47,897 nt of DNA, taken from Pseudomonas sp. BN102 (lineage in GTDB: Bacteria; Pseudomonadota; Gammaproteobacteria; Pseudomonadales; Pseudomonadaceae). Below are positions 40,922-47,897 of this stretch, in pieces (positions within the stretch are counted from its first letter, which is position 1; each line of letters opens with the position of its first letter). The stretch spans positions 1 to 47,897 of the forward strand of contig NZ_SSON01000066.1 of NCBI RefSeq assembly GCF_029871245.1, in the 5' to 3' direction. A program made the position numbers and the translations under genes. The notes below the pieces were generated by a model. The model had not been told where the DNA came from. It saw only the letters and a program-made list of their open reading frames with translations, and searched no databases.

Positions 40922-41310
40922 GCGGCTTCCAGCAACGCCTCGATCATCTTCTGCCCAGCTACCGGCGGCATGGCATTGCCGGCCATGTGCACCGTGAGCC
41001 GGTGGTTGTCCGGCCGCAGGGTGTCCCTTGGGAAGGAAATGGCAGCCAGGCACTCGTCGGCGGTGAACAGTCGATCGCTTTGATCTTGCTGCTGATTCCT
41101 TGGAGTCATTGAAGATGTCGAGCTGGGCCTTGGCGGATTCGGCCTGGCCGTGGGGGAGGGGCCAGGGCTGCGTGAAGAACTCCACCATCTCGTCATCGGA
41201 GAGGTCGGTCACGTCGATCCAGTCGGGGTGCTTCTGCTTCCAGATGTTCGGATGCAGCCAGCGCGCCTCCTTGCCGAGGCTGGAATAGAACCGGAATCCT
41301 TCTCGCCAAG
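40918..41310 (-). pseudogene. Remnant of a phage DNA cytosine methyltransferase, frameshifted
   Basis: The last 50 residues (LFTADECLAAISFPRDTL ... HMAGNAMPPVAGQKMIEAL) contain motif X (GNAMPPV) of C5 methyltransferases. The upstream continuation (GKEARWLHPNIWKQKHPDW, DLSDDEMVEFFTQPWPL, AQLDIFNDSK) lies in a different frame, with the switch near 41085. Motifs I-VIII are missing, so no activity is expected. It is unrelated in detail to the intact methyltransferase at 21325-22794. Confidence 0.55.
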
Positions 41311-41532
41311 CTGCCCCAGGATGAACGCCAGGTCCAGGAGGACGAGAAGGCAGGGCTGTTCGAGTACTGGGAGCAGCACCTGGAGAATGCGAAGGTCGAC
41401 ACAGGCCGCATCTGGGCCGGGAAGGACAAGCGCAAGGCAAAGTGGAAAGACTGGGCGTACTAGCAAATCGACGCGCTGCATCCTCCGGAGTACCAGAGCC
41501 TGGTGAAGCGCGAGCTGGCGCGGATGGGCTGA
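41302..41532 (+). pseudogene. Phage-type gene fragment with an in-frame stop
   Basis: The frame reads KLPQDERQVQEDEKAGLF, EYWEQHLENAKVDTGRIW, AGKDKRKAKWKDWAY, then TAG at 41461-41463, then QIDALHPPEYQSLVKREL to a final stop at 41532. The two parts clearly belong together, so the TAG is a nonsense mutation. There is no start codon at the left end, where it abuts the methyltransferase remnant. Function unknown. Confidence 0.45.
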
Positions 41533-41905
41533 AAGAGAACCGCGGCGGGTACGGGGACGCGCCGCGGTTCGTGGAGGCGGCCTGCGGGCTGTTACAGGGA
41601 ACCCCGTACCGTGGTACCTGCACCGGGCTTCGCGATAAGCCGCCTCACACCTATTCCGAGGGGCACAGCTGCAAAATTGTTCAGGACCTTTCGTCGGCCG
41701 CCAGGTTTCTCTGCTTCCTTGGGGGCGCACGAGCAGATCGATGCGAGAGCTGGCGCGGATGGGGTAAAACGACGAACCGCGACGATCGTTGAGATGCGCC
41801 GCGGTCCGGAGAGACAGTGGTCAGTGAGCTGTTGCAGGGGCCCCAGACTTAGTCTGATGATTCCAGCAGTGGAACTTCGCTGATCGCTGCCTCTCACCTA
41901 TTTCG
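41513..41905 (+). repeat. Imperfect direct repeat of about 150 bp
   Basis: Two similar stretches begin with GAGCTGGCGCGGATGGG at 41513 and 41749 (the first copy in the 3' end of the phage fragment), continue through AACCGCG..GCGCCGCGGT and CTGTTGCAGGG-type segments, and end in TCACCTATTCCGA/TTTCGA near 41665 and 41900. The interval 41533-42073 otherwise contains no gene I can support. Confidence 0.4.
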
Positions 41906-42073
41906 ATCACTGCTACGGCGGAATCGTTCGATGCCCTTCGTCGGGAACAGCGGACGAAGGGGCGCCAGCAAGGTCCGACTTACAACGGCAACGTAGAACC
42001 TAGAGCTTTCACCAAGCAGAGTGAGGATCGCGACCGACAAGAGATAGCCTCTGACCCGCGGCCTGGAGGACGT

Positions 42074-42340
42074 ATGAGGAAAAGACTTCAGCAGCGACTC
42101 CAGCACCAGGTATCAAGGACACTTCCGGGGTTTGTCGTCAGGTGCGAGTTTTCTTCTACACATGTGATCGATATCTTCATAAACAATCACGCAACCCACG
42201 AAGCAATGTGGATTACTGGTGTGAAGCTGGGGTCGCTACTCGGCCCTGGCGCACTCGATGCGCTGGTCGACCAACTCATGTTTGAAGTCATGGCCGTAGC
42301 TACCCCTGAGCTGGACAAGACCCCGCCCGATCGGGAATAG
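42074..42340 (+). CDS. Small hypothetical phage-type protein
   Basis: An 88-aa protein (MRKRLQQRLQHQVSRTLPGF ...) with a predicted mixed fold and a central VIDIFINNHATHEAMWITG segment. GGAGG lies 6 bases before the ATG. It resembles small Pseudomonas-specific proteins, but the family is not certain. Confidence 0.5.
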   Translation: MRKRLQQRLQHQVSRTLPGFVVRCEFSSTHVIDIFINNHATHEAMWITGVKLGSLLGPGALDALVDQLMFEVMAVATPELDKTPPDRE

Positions 42341-42359
42341 GGCCGTGTGCAGGTGCTGA

Positions 42360-42701
42360 TTAGCGGTTCTCTTTCCGGTTGCCCAGGGCCTGGAGGGTCG
42401 CAGACAGCTTCTCGGCGATATCCCTGGTTATCCGCGCCACGGCGCTCTCGGGCGGGACCGGTGACTCGTCGCTGAGCAGCAGGAACTCCTCCGTGATCTG
42501 CTCGCACATCCTCTTCAATTTTTCCGGGGTGTCCCACAATTCAGGGGCAGGCGCTGGCAGCGTAATAGCTTGTTGAGTGGACAGGTTTATGAACTGCAGG
42601 TTGATCGCCCCCTCAGGCTGCCGCGTGACGATGCATCGGTAGCCGGGCATTCCCTCTTCGAACAGCTGCTCGATATCGCGATTCTCAGTGTTGGTGCTCA
42701 T
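42360..42701 (-). CDS. Small hypothetical phage-type protein
   Basis: A 113-aa soluble protein with an N-terminal strand-rich part (GYRCIVTRQPEGAINLQFIN) and a C-terminal helical part (TPEKLKRMCEQITEEFLLLS ... DIAEKLSATLQAL). Preceded by AGGAGTCCTAG. It heads a minus-strand run of small phage genes. Function unknown. Confidence 0.5.
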   Translation of the reverse strand: MSTNTENRDIEQLFEEGMPGYRCIVTRQPEGAINLQFINLSTQQAITLPAPAPELWDTPEKLKRMCEQITEEFLLLSDESPVPPESAVARITRDIAEKLSATLQALGNRKENR

Positions 42702-42756
42702 CTAGGACTCCTCCCGGACCTAAGTTTGGTTGGAAGCTTGAGTCCTTATGCCGCGC

Positions 42757-43002
42757 TCAGCACTCTGCCGAACTGAACCACGGCCGGCCGCGTTCGTCGA
42801 TCTGCCTCAGCTTGCTCAGCGCATCCTCGGCCGCCTCAATGGCGTCCGAGCGGCGTATGAAGTAGGAACGGTCGTAGACCTGATGGAGGTGCGGCTCGGC
42901 CTCGCTATCGCGCGGCTGGATGGCGACGAAGGCCAGCACGTGGTCTCCATTGATGCGGGTTTCGGTCCAGGCGGAATGCCCTGGGAAGTCTCGTCGGTGC
43001 AT
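42757..43002 (-). CDS. Small phage-type protein, family A copy 1
   Basis: An 81-aa protein similar along its whole length to the 80-aa protein at 43402-43644: both start with a RDFPxHxAWxE segment, then NGDHxLAFVAxx, xxVYDxxxFxRxxxAIxAAExALSKxxxxD, and end FSS-T/A-EC. Function unknown. The duplicated pair indicates local gene duplication or exchange between phages. Confidence 0.6.
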   Translation of the reverse strand: MHRRDFPGHSAWTETRINGDHVLAFVAIQPRDSEAEPHLHQVYDRSYFIRRSDAIEAAEDALSKLRQIDERGRPWFSSAEC

Positions 43003-43093
43003 GGCGGCCTCTGGCAGGTGCGTGTCAGTTGGACAATATCCAATATGGCCCAGCCAACCAAAGTCGGTTCAGGAACTGACGAAGGGCCAGAAG

Positions 43094-43118
43094 CAAAAAA
43101 GCCCGCTCATTGGCGGGC
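43094..43118 (-). terminator. Intrinsic terminator (minus strand)
   Basis: GCCCGC-TCATTG-GCGGGC is flanked on the left by AAAAAA, which reads as TTTTTT on the minus strand. It lies 23 bp after the stop of the gene at 43141-43347. Confidence 0.75.
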
Positions 43119-43140
43119 TGTGGCAACGTGGCCTCGGCAG

Positions 43141-43347
43141 CTAAGAGTCAGCCATAAGGTCCACAATGGCTTCGTTGATGAAACTGGCGTTGGCTTCCAA
43201 GGATTCCAGTCGTTTGCAGATCAGCGCTGACGCGTCAGGAGAGCCGCAGTGATCGACCCAGATTGCCAGCTCCGCGAGGGCGGCACCGAGCATGATCTGG
43301 TTCATGTAGATGCGCTGGATAAGGACGGGAAGAACGTCTTTGGTCAT
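43141..43347 (-). CDS. Small phage-type protein, family B copy 1
   Basis: A 68-aa helical protein. It shares with the product of 44208-44474 the pattern AxxELAIWxxxxGSxxxSxxxxxxLxxxxANxxFIxExIVxLM. GAGGTCACC precedes the ATG, nearly the same context as the family A genes. Function unknown. Confidence 0.55.
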   Translation of the reverse strand: MTKDVLPVLIQRIYMNQIMLGAALAELAIWVDHCGSPDASALICKRLESLEANASFINEAIVDLMADS

Positions 43348-43401
43348 GGTGACCTCGTGACTATGCTTGCGCTGAGTAATGCATCGGCGGGCGCCGGTAA
43401 A

Positions 43402-43644
43402 TCAACATTCTGTCGAGCTGAATAACGGCGTGTCGTGGGCGTCGAACCTCAGTATTTTGCTGAGCGCCCGCTCAGCGGCCGCAATCGCCTCTGAGAGGCG
43501 AGCGAAACTGATTCCGTCGTAGACCAGATGGAAAAGCAGTTCCGAGTCAGCTGCGCGCGATTTGACTGCAACGAATGCCAGGGCGTGATCACCGTTCATG
43601 CAAGCCTCACTCCATGCAACGTGCTCGGGGAAGTCTCGTTTCAT
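43402..43644 (-). CDS. Small phage-type protein, family A copy 2
   Basis: An 80-aa protein, paralogue of 42757-43002 (see there). It begins MKRDFPEHVAWSEACMNGDH and ends FSSTEC. The ribosome-site context (GAGGCCACC then ATG) matches its paralogue. The order copy A, copy B is repeated on this strand. Confidence 0.6.
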   Translation of the reverse strand: MKRDFPEHVAWSEACMNGDHALAFVAVKSRAADSELLFHLVYDGISFARLSEAIAAAERALSKILRFDAHDTPLFSSTEC

Positions 43645-43815
43645 GGTGGCCTCGGCCTGAAGGTGTTTGTGGGTAGATATTCACTATCTACCCTCCTGTC
43701 CGCAATTGCTTGAATTTATCGATAAAGCTGACCAAGGGTCTCTGGTGCGTGGGGGAGGGGGCCGAGCTGGCAGTATAAGAGCCGGCCGAAGAGCCAGCAC
43801 CGTTCTGAGCGCCCA

Positions 43816-43843
43816 CAAAAAAGCCCGCTCTATGGCGGGTTTC
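43816..43843 (-). terminator. Intrinsic terminator after the MvaT-like gene
   Basis: AAGCCCGC-TCTATG-GCGGGTTT with AAAA on its left side (TTTTTT when read on the minus strand). It lies about 50 bp beyond the stop of the gene at 43894. Confidence 0.75.
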
Positions 43844-43893
43844 TCGGCCGGAGAAGAAAGGCAAGCAGTTAGGGATGGCTACAGTTCAGCTCC

Positions 43894-44175
43894 TCATTCC
43901 GGCTCGCTCCTCCACGTGGCCACGGTCGCCTGCCCGTATTGTGCGACCCAGGCCCGATAGGTCGGGCTTCTGCCGGCCCGCACCCGGATGGCGCGGCCGG
44001 TATTCGGGTTGCGGTATGTACGCAGTGGCTGGGGCGTCGGGCCGGTTACGCCGCGGTGCGGGAGATCCCGGTCCAGAATCTGGAGCAGCTGTGTGCGGCT
44101 GACTTGGTATTCATCCATCAGCGCTTGAGCGGCAACGAGGAATCGACGGTCATTTTCCGATAGCAGGGGCATCAT
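43894..44175 (-). CDS. Small H-NS/MvaT-type DNA-binding protein
   Basis: A 93-aa protein. Its C-terminal half (PLRTYRNPNTGRAIRVRAGR ... YRAWVAQYG) matches the DNA-binding tail of MvaT-family xenogeneic silencers (TYRNPxTG ... W-x-x-x-YG), while the N-terminal oligomerisation helix is short (LSENDRRFLVAAQALMDEYQ). ATG at 44175 chosen because AGGAGG lies 6 bases upstream; an earlier ATG at 44181 abuts the AGGAGG. Such phage-encoded mini-silencers may modulate host MvaT. Similarity is by motif only. Confidence 0.6.
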   Translation of the reverse strand: MMPLLSENDRRFLVAAQALMDEYQVSRTQLLQILDRDLPHRGVTGPTPQPLRTYRNPNTGRAIRVRAGRSPTYRAWVAQYGQATVATWRSEPE

Positions 44176-44187
44176 CGGCATCCTCCT

Positions 44188-44225
44188 AAAAACGCTGCTG
44201 CAGCCCTTCATCGAACTGCAGCAGC
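44188..44225 (-). terminator. Perfect 10-bp hairpin with T-run between two minus-strand genes
   Basis: GCTGCTGCAG (44194-44203) and CTGCAGCAGC (44216-44225) are exact complements. On the minus strand the hairpin is followed by GTTTTT and then directly by the AGGAGG of the MvaT-like gene. It can terminate the upstream gene or act as an attenuator for the MvaT-like gene. Confidence 0.65.
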
Positions 44226-44474
44226 TAGGGGAAACGCACTTATGAGCAAGCTCAGGATAGCCCAGGTATCAGACATGAGCGCCACAATGCCCTCGCCGAT
44301 GAAGTCGGCGTTGGCCTGGCGGGTATCGAGGTGGCGGTGGACCGCTTCGCTGGTTTCCGTCGAGCCGCGCTGCTCGATCCAGATGGCCAGCTCTTCGACG
44401 GCCCTTTTGCCAAAGATGAATCGCTCCGCCGACTTTGCCGACGGGGGCGCTGTAGGGGCGTTGCACGTGGTCAC
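44208..44474 (-). CDS. Small phage-type protein, family B copy 2 (possibly frameshifted at both ends)
   Basis: An 88-aa frame sharing the core pattern of the 43141-43347 product (VEELAIWIEQRGSTETSEAV ... FIGEGIVALMSD). The available start is a GTG at 44474 without a clear site. A nearby ATG at 44478 opens the other frame (MSDHVQRPYSAP), suggesting one base was gained or lost near residue 25. The C-terminal tail after LMSD is longer than in the paralogue. Function unknown. Confidence 0.45.
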   Translation of the reverse strand: MTTCNAPTAPPSAKSAERFIFGKRAVEELAIWIEQRGSTETSEAVHRHLDTRQANADFIGEGIVALMSDTWAILSLLISAFPLAAAVR

Positions 44475-44536
44475 TCATGGCGGGGTATGATCGGATGCAT
44501 CCGATACCCGGTAATCACCACTTGGAGGGCGCAGGC

Positions 44537-44881
44537 ATGGTCATCAAGCAATCCAAAGAGTTCGAAGTTATTGTCCACGCGGTCTTTGGCCGTCTGCTGG
44601 AGAGCTTCCCGGTTCCTGTGCGTCTCGATGCCGCAGTGGCGGGCTACGAGGTCGCCGCGAACGAACCCGTCGAATGCAGTGGCTTATCTGAAAACGCGGA
44701 GCACAAGCCGAGCAACGAGGAGTTCCTGTTCGCCTCCAGCGTGCGCTGGCTGGCTGCCGAGGGGTACATCCGGATCAACCAGGAGTACTACACCTGCTTT
44801 GACGGCGTGACCCTGACGGAGAAAGGCCTGGCGGTTCTGAGTGCCACCCCGCCTTGCCTTGGAAAAGCCTTCTACGCCTGA
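44537..44881 (+). CDS. Small hypothetical protein, possibly winged-helix
   Basis: A 114-aa protein (MVIKQSKEFEVIVHAVFGRL ...) whose second half (SSVRWLAAEGYIRINQEYY ... LTEKGLAVLSA) has the pattern of a winged-helix domain's last helix and wing. GGAGGG lies 7 bases before the ATG. Followed at once by two hairpins. Probably phage or plasmid derived. Confidence 0.55.
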   Translation: MVIKQSKEFEVIVHAVFGRLLESFPVPVRLDAAVAGYEVAANEPVECSGLSENAEHKPSNEEFLFASSVRWLAAEGYIRINQEYYTCFDGVTLTEKGLAVLSATPPCLGKAFYA

Positions 44882-44888
44882 TTTCTGA

Positions 44889-44912
44889 GGCCGCTGAAAC
44901 CAGCGGCCTTTC
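44889..44912 (+). terminator. Intrinsic terminator
   Basis: GGCCGCTG-AAAC-CAGCGGCC followed by TTTCC, 8 bp after the stop of the gene at 44537-44881. Confidence 0.65.
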
Positions 44913-44918
44913 CGACGG

Positions 44919-44953
44919 AAAGGGGGACAGATTCAAATCTGTCCCCCTTTTTT
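44919..44953. terminator. 14-bp perfect palindrome with T-run
   Basis: AAAGGGGGACAGAT (44919-44932) and ATCTGTCCCCCTTT (44937-44950) form a long perfect hairpin ending in TTTTTTT. It marks the right edge of the phage-like segment. The same hairpin type occurs widely in bacterial genomes as an interspersed element, so it may be a dispersed repeat rather than a dedicated terminator. Confidence 0.6.
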
Positions 44954-45095
44954 GTGGATGGGGCAGGCACTCGCGGCAGACTCCTGGCCGGCTTGTGATG
45001 GAAAGCACTTCGAGGGGGCTCCAGCAGGAAAAGCCCCCAGCTCTCCGACGTTTGGCAGGACTTGCCTAAGCCCAATCGCTGCCTGGTTGGCCTCG

Positions 45096-45494
45096 TCACT
45101 GCCGACGGTCAAGGCTCCAGGCGCCACCACCGGCGGCAGCCAGGTACAGAAAAATGAAGCAGAACAGGATCGCCGGCTCACCGCCATTCAGCAGCGGGAT
45201 CAGCCCCTTGGGGGCATGTCCGATGAAATAGGCAAACGCCATTTCGCCGGACAGGATAAAGGCCACCGGGCGCGTGAACAGACCGAGCACCAACAGCAGT
45301 CCGCCGACCACTTCCAGCAGACCGGCGAAGCCGATCAGGGAAAACAGGCTCAACTCATCGAAAAACGCGACATGCGGGAATCCGAACAACTTGGCGGTGC
45401 CATGCTGGAGGAACAGGAAGGCCGTGATGATCCGTAGCACACTGAGCAGGCGCGGGGACCAAAGCGTATCGAGCTGGGCAATGAGGGCAGACAT
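45096..45494 (-). CDS. DoxX-family inner-membrane protein
   Basis: A 132-aa integral membrane protein with four predicted transmembrane helices and the DoxX family opening: LLSVLRIITAFLFLQHGTAKLFG, then FAGLLEVVGGLLLVLGLFTRP, a third helix around EMAFAYFIGHAPKG and a fourth LFCFIFLYLAAAGG. The ATG at 45494 was chosen because AGGAGAT lies 6 bases upstream; a longer in-frame start at 45533 lacks a site. DoxX-type proteins are linked to thiol/redox or respiratory functions; the exact role is unknown. It appears chromosomal rather than phage-derived. Confidence 0.85.
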   Translation of the reverse strand: MSALIAQLDTLWSPRLLSVLRIITAFLFLQHGTAKLFGFPHVAFFDELSLFSLIGFAGLLEVVGGLLLVLGLFTRPVAFILSGEMAFAYFIGHAPKGLIPLLNGGEPAILFCFIFLYLAAAGGGAWSLDRRQ

Positions 45495-45931
45495 CAACTG
45501 ATCTCCTGAGCGAGGTTGAGCGCTGGACGCCACTCAGGAAAGCCGTAGCGCACTGCGCACGAGCAATTGTAGTCGCCCAGCGGTGGATGCATCTCTGCAT
45601 CGAGCGCCAAGCAATCACCGATACTTTTGCGTGTTCAAGCCTTGTAAATCATCAGCTCATACGAGTGATGGTGGAGTTTTGCCCGCACTTGCCCCACCGT
45701 GGGTGCGCCATGGGCACCGCTCGCGGGATCAGCCCCTGCGCCTCGCTCAACCCGTGGTGCGCGCGGCGCACCCTACCTGGTCAGCGCCGTCGCTATAGCC
45801 AGACAACTTGAGTCGTATGTAGTCGCCCAGCGGTGGATGCATCTCTGCATCGAGCGCCAAGCAATCACCGATACTTTTGCGTGTTCAAGCCTTGTGGACT
45901 TGCCCCTATCAGACCGGACACCGGCACCCCG

Positions 45932-46810
45932 TTAAGTTGACGTGGTTGCCAGGCGCCTGAACTCCCGAGGTGAGCGGTAGCTCAGTGCGCTGTGCGGATG
46001 TTCCTCGTTGTAATGTTCGAAGGCGATGGCCAGGTTGCGCAGGGCCGTCACTCGATCCGGCTTGGGCATGTGGCGGATATAGTCGCGCTTCATGGTCTTC
46101 ACGAAGCTCTCCGCCATGCCGTTGCTCTGTGGGCTGCACACCGGAGTGGTCAGCGGCAGCAGGCCGATCTGCCGGGCAAAGGCCCGGGTCTGTTCGGCGG
46201 TATAGGCCGAGCCGTTATCGCTCAGCCACTGCACCGGCGCCGCCGGCAGCTCGTGACCGAAGCGTTGCTCGACGGCCTCCAGCATCACGTCGCGGACATC
46301 GTCGCCACTGTAGCCGTGTGGGCTGGCCACCCAGCTGATGGCCTCGCGGTCGCAGCAGTCCAGGGCGAAGGTCACGCGCAGTTTGTCGCCATCCTCGCAG
46401 CGGAACTCGAAGCCATCCGAACACCAGCGGGTGTTGCTTGTATCCACGGCGACACGACCTTCGTGACGCCGCGCCACACCCGGCCGCTTGCGCCGCCGCT
46501 CCAGCAACAGATCGTGGTCACGCATGACACGGTAAACCCGCTTCACGTTGACCGGTGGCAGGGCCTGTTGCTCATGCTGTCGACGCAGCAGACCCCAGAC
46601 CCGACGATAGCCATAGCTGGGCAACGCGCCGACTGCCTGCTGGATCTGCTCGACCAGGGCCACATCGTTGAACGCCCGGCGCCGACGAGGCCGCAGCCCT
46701 GGAGCGGGTTGTTTGAGTCGAGCCGTCAATTGCGAGCGCGCCACACCGAGACTCTCACTGACCGCCTTCACTGGTCGTCCCCCGGCAACAAGGGTGAGTG
46801 CGCAATCCAT
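45932..46810 (-). CDS. IS2-type transposase OrfB (DDE integrase core)
   Basis: A 292-aa OrfB with the order typical of the IS2 subgroup: HTH-like start, [33 protein letters not shown], then the catalytic core with WCSDGFEF (first Asp), WLSDNGSAY (second Asp) and [19 protein letters not shown] (Glu), ending [19 protein letters not shown]. It overlaps orfA by 43 bp. Expression as an OrfAB fusion by -1 frameshifting is expected for the family; the sequence GCGAAAATGG at the overlap is a candidate slip site, weaker than the A6G of IS2. Confidence 0.93.
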   Translation of the reverse strand: MDCALTLVAGGRPVKAVSESLGVARSQLTARLKQPAPGLRPRRRRAFNDVALVEQIQQAVGALPSYGYRRVWGLLRRQHEQQALPPVNVKRVYRVMRDHDLLLERRRKRPGVARRHEGRVAVDTSNTRWCSDGFEFRCEDGDKLRVTFALDCCDREAISWVASPHGYSGDDVRDVMLEAVEQRFGHELPAAPVQWLSDNGSAYTAEQTRAFARQIGLLPLTTPVCSPQSNGMAESFVKTMKRDYIRHMPKPDRVTALRNLAIAFEHYNEEHPHSALSYRSPREFRRLATTST

Positions 46811-47154
46811 TTTCGCGAGCGGGCGATCTCCACCGCTTCCTTGAGGATCTCGGCCTCCATGGTCTTCTTGCCCAGCATCCGTTGCAGTTCGCGGATCTGC
46901 TTGAGGGCATCGGCCAACTCGGAGGCGGGCACCACCGCTTCACCGGCACTGACCGCCGAGAGACTGCCGTCCTGATAGAGCTTGCGCCAGTGGAACAGTT
47001 GGTTGGGGTTGATGCCGTTGCGCCGGGCCACCACCGAGACGCTTTGCCCGGGCTCGAGACTCTCGCGCACCATGGCCAGTTTCTCCTCGACGCTCCAGCG
47101 GCGGCGCCGCTCCTGGCCGAGCACTTCGATGGTTTTGTCTTTGCTGGTAGTCAT
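46768..47154 (-). CDS. IS2-type transposase OrfA (HTH protein)
   Basis: A 128-aa Orf[21 protein letters not shown], then an HTH ([20 protein letters not shown]) and a leucine-zipper-like C-terminus ([20 protein letters not shown]), ending [14 protein letters not shown]. It binds the IS ends and multimerises; as free OrfA it represses transposition in related elements. ATG at 47154; a GTG two codons upstream is an alternative. Confidence 0.92.
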   Translation of the reverse strand: MTTSKDKTIEVLGQERRRRWSVEEKLAMVRESLEPGQSVSVVARRNGINPNQLFHWRKLYQDGSLSAVSAGEAVVPASELADALKQIRELQRMLGKKTMEAEILKEAVEIARSRKWIAHSPLLPGDDQ

Positions 47155-47897
47155 AAACACAGTCGTTTGCCTATCCCTTATGGTAAGGGGGAAACGGTGT
47201 CCTGTGCTTCAAGGGGCTCGTTCACCTTGTAAATCATCAGCTCATACGAGTGATGGTGGAGTTTTGCCCGCACTTGCCCCACCGTAGGGTGCGCCATGCG
47301 CACCGCTCGCGGGATCAGCCGCTGCGCCTCGCTCATCCCGTGGTGCGCGCGGCGCACCCTACCTGGTCAGCTCTGTCGCTCTAGCCAGACAACTTGAGTC
47401 GTATGTAGTCGGCCAGCGGTGGATGCAGCTCTGCATCGAGCGCCAAGCAATCACCGATACTTTTGAGCGTTCAAGCCTTGTAAATCATCAACTCATACGA
47501 GTGACGGTGGAGTTTTTGCCCGCACTTGCCCCACCGTAGGGTGCGCCATGCGCACCGATCGCAAGATCAGCCCCTGCGCCTCGCTCAACCCGTGGTGCGC
47601 GCGGCGCACCCTACCTGGTCAGCTCCGTCGCTCTAGCCAGACAACTTGAGTCGTATGTAGTCGCCCAGCGGTGGATGCAGCTCTGCATCGAGCGCCAAGC
47701 AATCACCGATGCCGGTGCGCGTTCAAGCCTTGTAAATCATCAACTCATACGAGTGACGGTGGAGTTTTTTGCCCGCACTTGCCCCACCGTAGGGTGCGCC
47801 ATGCGCACCGATCGCAAGATCAGCCCCGGCGCCTCGCTCAACCCGTGGTGCGCACGGCGCACCCTACCTGGTCAGCTCCGTCGCTCTAGCCAGACAA

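Larger units (their letters stand above)
45895..47224 (-). mobile_element. Complete IS3-family (IS2 subgroup) insertion sequence
   Basis: A 1330-bp element. Its ends are imperfect inverted repeats beginning TGGACTTGCCCC (left) and TGAACGAGCCCC (right, complement), both leading to GGACACCG. It is flanked by a perfect 5-bp target duplication CCTTG (45890-45894 and 47225-47229), as known for IS2. It splits the second unit of the tandem array; joining the flanks restores a normal repeat unit. It carries orfA and orfB. Confidence 0.93.
45571..47897 (+). repeat. Tandem array of ~250-bp direct repeats (at least four units)
   Basis: Units begin with AGT CG(C/G)CCAGCGGTGGATG at 45571, 45821, 47407 and 47659, giving periods of 250, 251 (after removing the inserted IS and its target duplication) and 252 bp; the last unit is cut by the window end. 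Each unit contains a near-identical pair of inverted segments, GGGTGCGCCATGCGCACC and GGTGCGCGCGGCGCACCC, plus GCATCGAGCGCCAAGCAATC. Open frames in the array are repeats of the same short sequence and not credible genes. Confidence 0.92.

Noticed and set aside
45571-47897. CRISPR-like or integron-like array
   Set aside because: Units of about 250 bp are nearly identical throughout, with no short repeat/unique spacer alternation and no cas or integrase gene nearby; the period does not match attC sites.

Overview
The window looks like a Pseudomonas chromosome. The housekeeping-type coding is GC-rich, a MvaT-type DNA-binding tail is present, and so are a DoxX gene, the 3' end of a tRNA-Pro, and an IS3-family element of the IS2 subgroup. 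The species cannot be fixed from the sequence alone. Most of the first 36 kb reads as a stacked defence/mobile island. The next 8 kb is a decayed prophage, and the last 2.3 kb is a tandem-repeat array interrupted by an insertion sequence.

Layout. 1-845: two ordinary metabolic genes (end of an SDR oxidoreductase, and an F420-dependent-NADP-oxidoreductase-like Rossmann protein). 846-1300: remains of an IS30-type element. 1353-2407: an Xre/MbcA-RES toxin-antitoxin pair. 2715-5307: an NYN-domain RNase-like gene and accessory-region genes, with a frameshifted radC. 5439-8064: two divergent nuclease-like genes, one a candidate PD-(D/E)XK protein and the other an SRA-like/HNH protein resembling modification-dependent McrA enzymes.

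8181-22794 is one long minus-strand operon. In transcription order it encodes a DNA cytosine-5 methyltransferase, a P-loop ATPase, an unknown 514-aa protein, a giant HerA/FtsK-type ATPase with an embedded PD-(D/E)XK motif, a Vsr endonuclease, a MORC/Hsp90-like GHKL ATPase fused to a histidine-kinase-like C-terminus, and a receiver-domain protein. The order ATPase - unknown - giant ATPase matches the DptF-DptG-DptH layout of phosphorothioation-dependent restriction, but no dnd modification genes are present. The obvious modification enzyme here is a 5-methylcytosine methyltransferase.

23227-32750 is transcribed divergently. It encodes a NERD-nuclease/SF1 helicase, DrmA-like and DrmB-like proteins (the DISARM core), a UvrD-like ATPase and an unknown protein. 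The usual phospholipase-D protein DrmC is absent from the window. 32810-36250 holds an all-helical unknown protein and an Hsp70/actin-like ATPase with a ten-unit GAAGCC repeat. The island then breaks off in a headless AAA-ATPase gene fragment, a transposase fragment and the 3' half of a tRNA-Pro gene (an attachment-site scar), followed by the tail of a tyrosine integrase that carries an in-frame stop.

37218-44881 contains small phage-type genes, several frameshifted or truncated, including two duplicated gene families. 45096-45494 is a DoxX-family membrane protein. 45571-47897 is an array of at least four ~250-bp direct repeats, one of them split by a complete 1330-bp IS2-type element with a 5-bp target duplication.

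The most interesting part is the pair of divergent multi-gene modules sharing one intergenic region (22795-23226). Together they may be a composite restriction system in which a C5 methyltransferase supplies the self mark for a DptFGH-like effector and a DrmAB-like effector, with a two-component-like sensor pair downstream. Family assignments here come from motifs and gene order, not from database searches.
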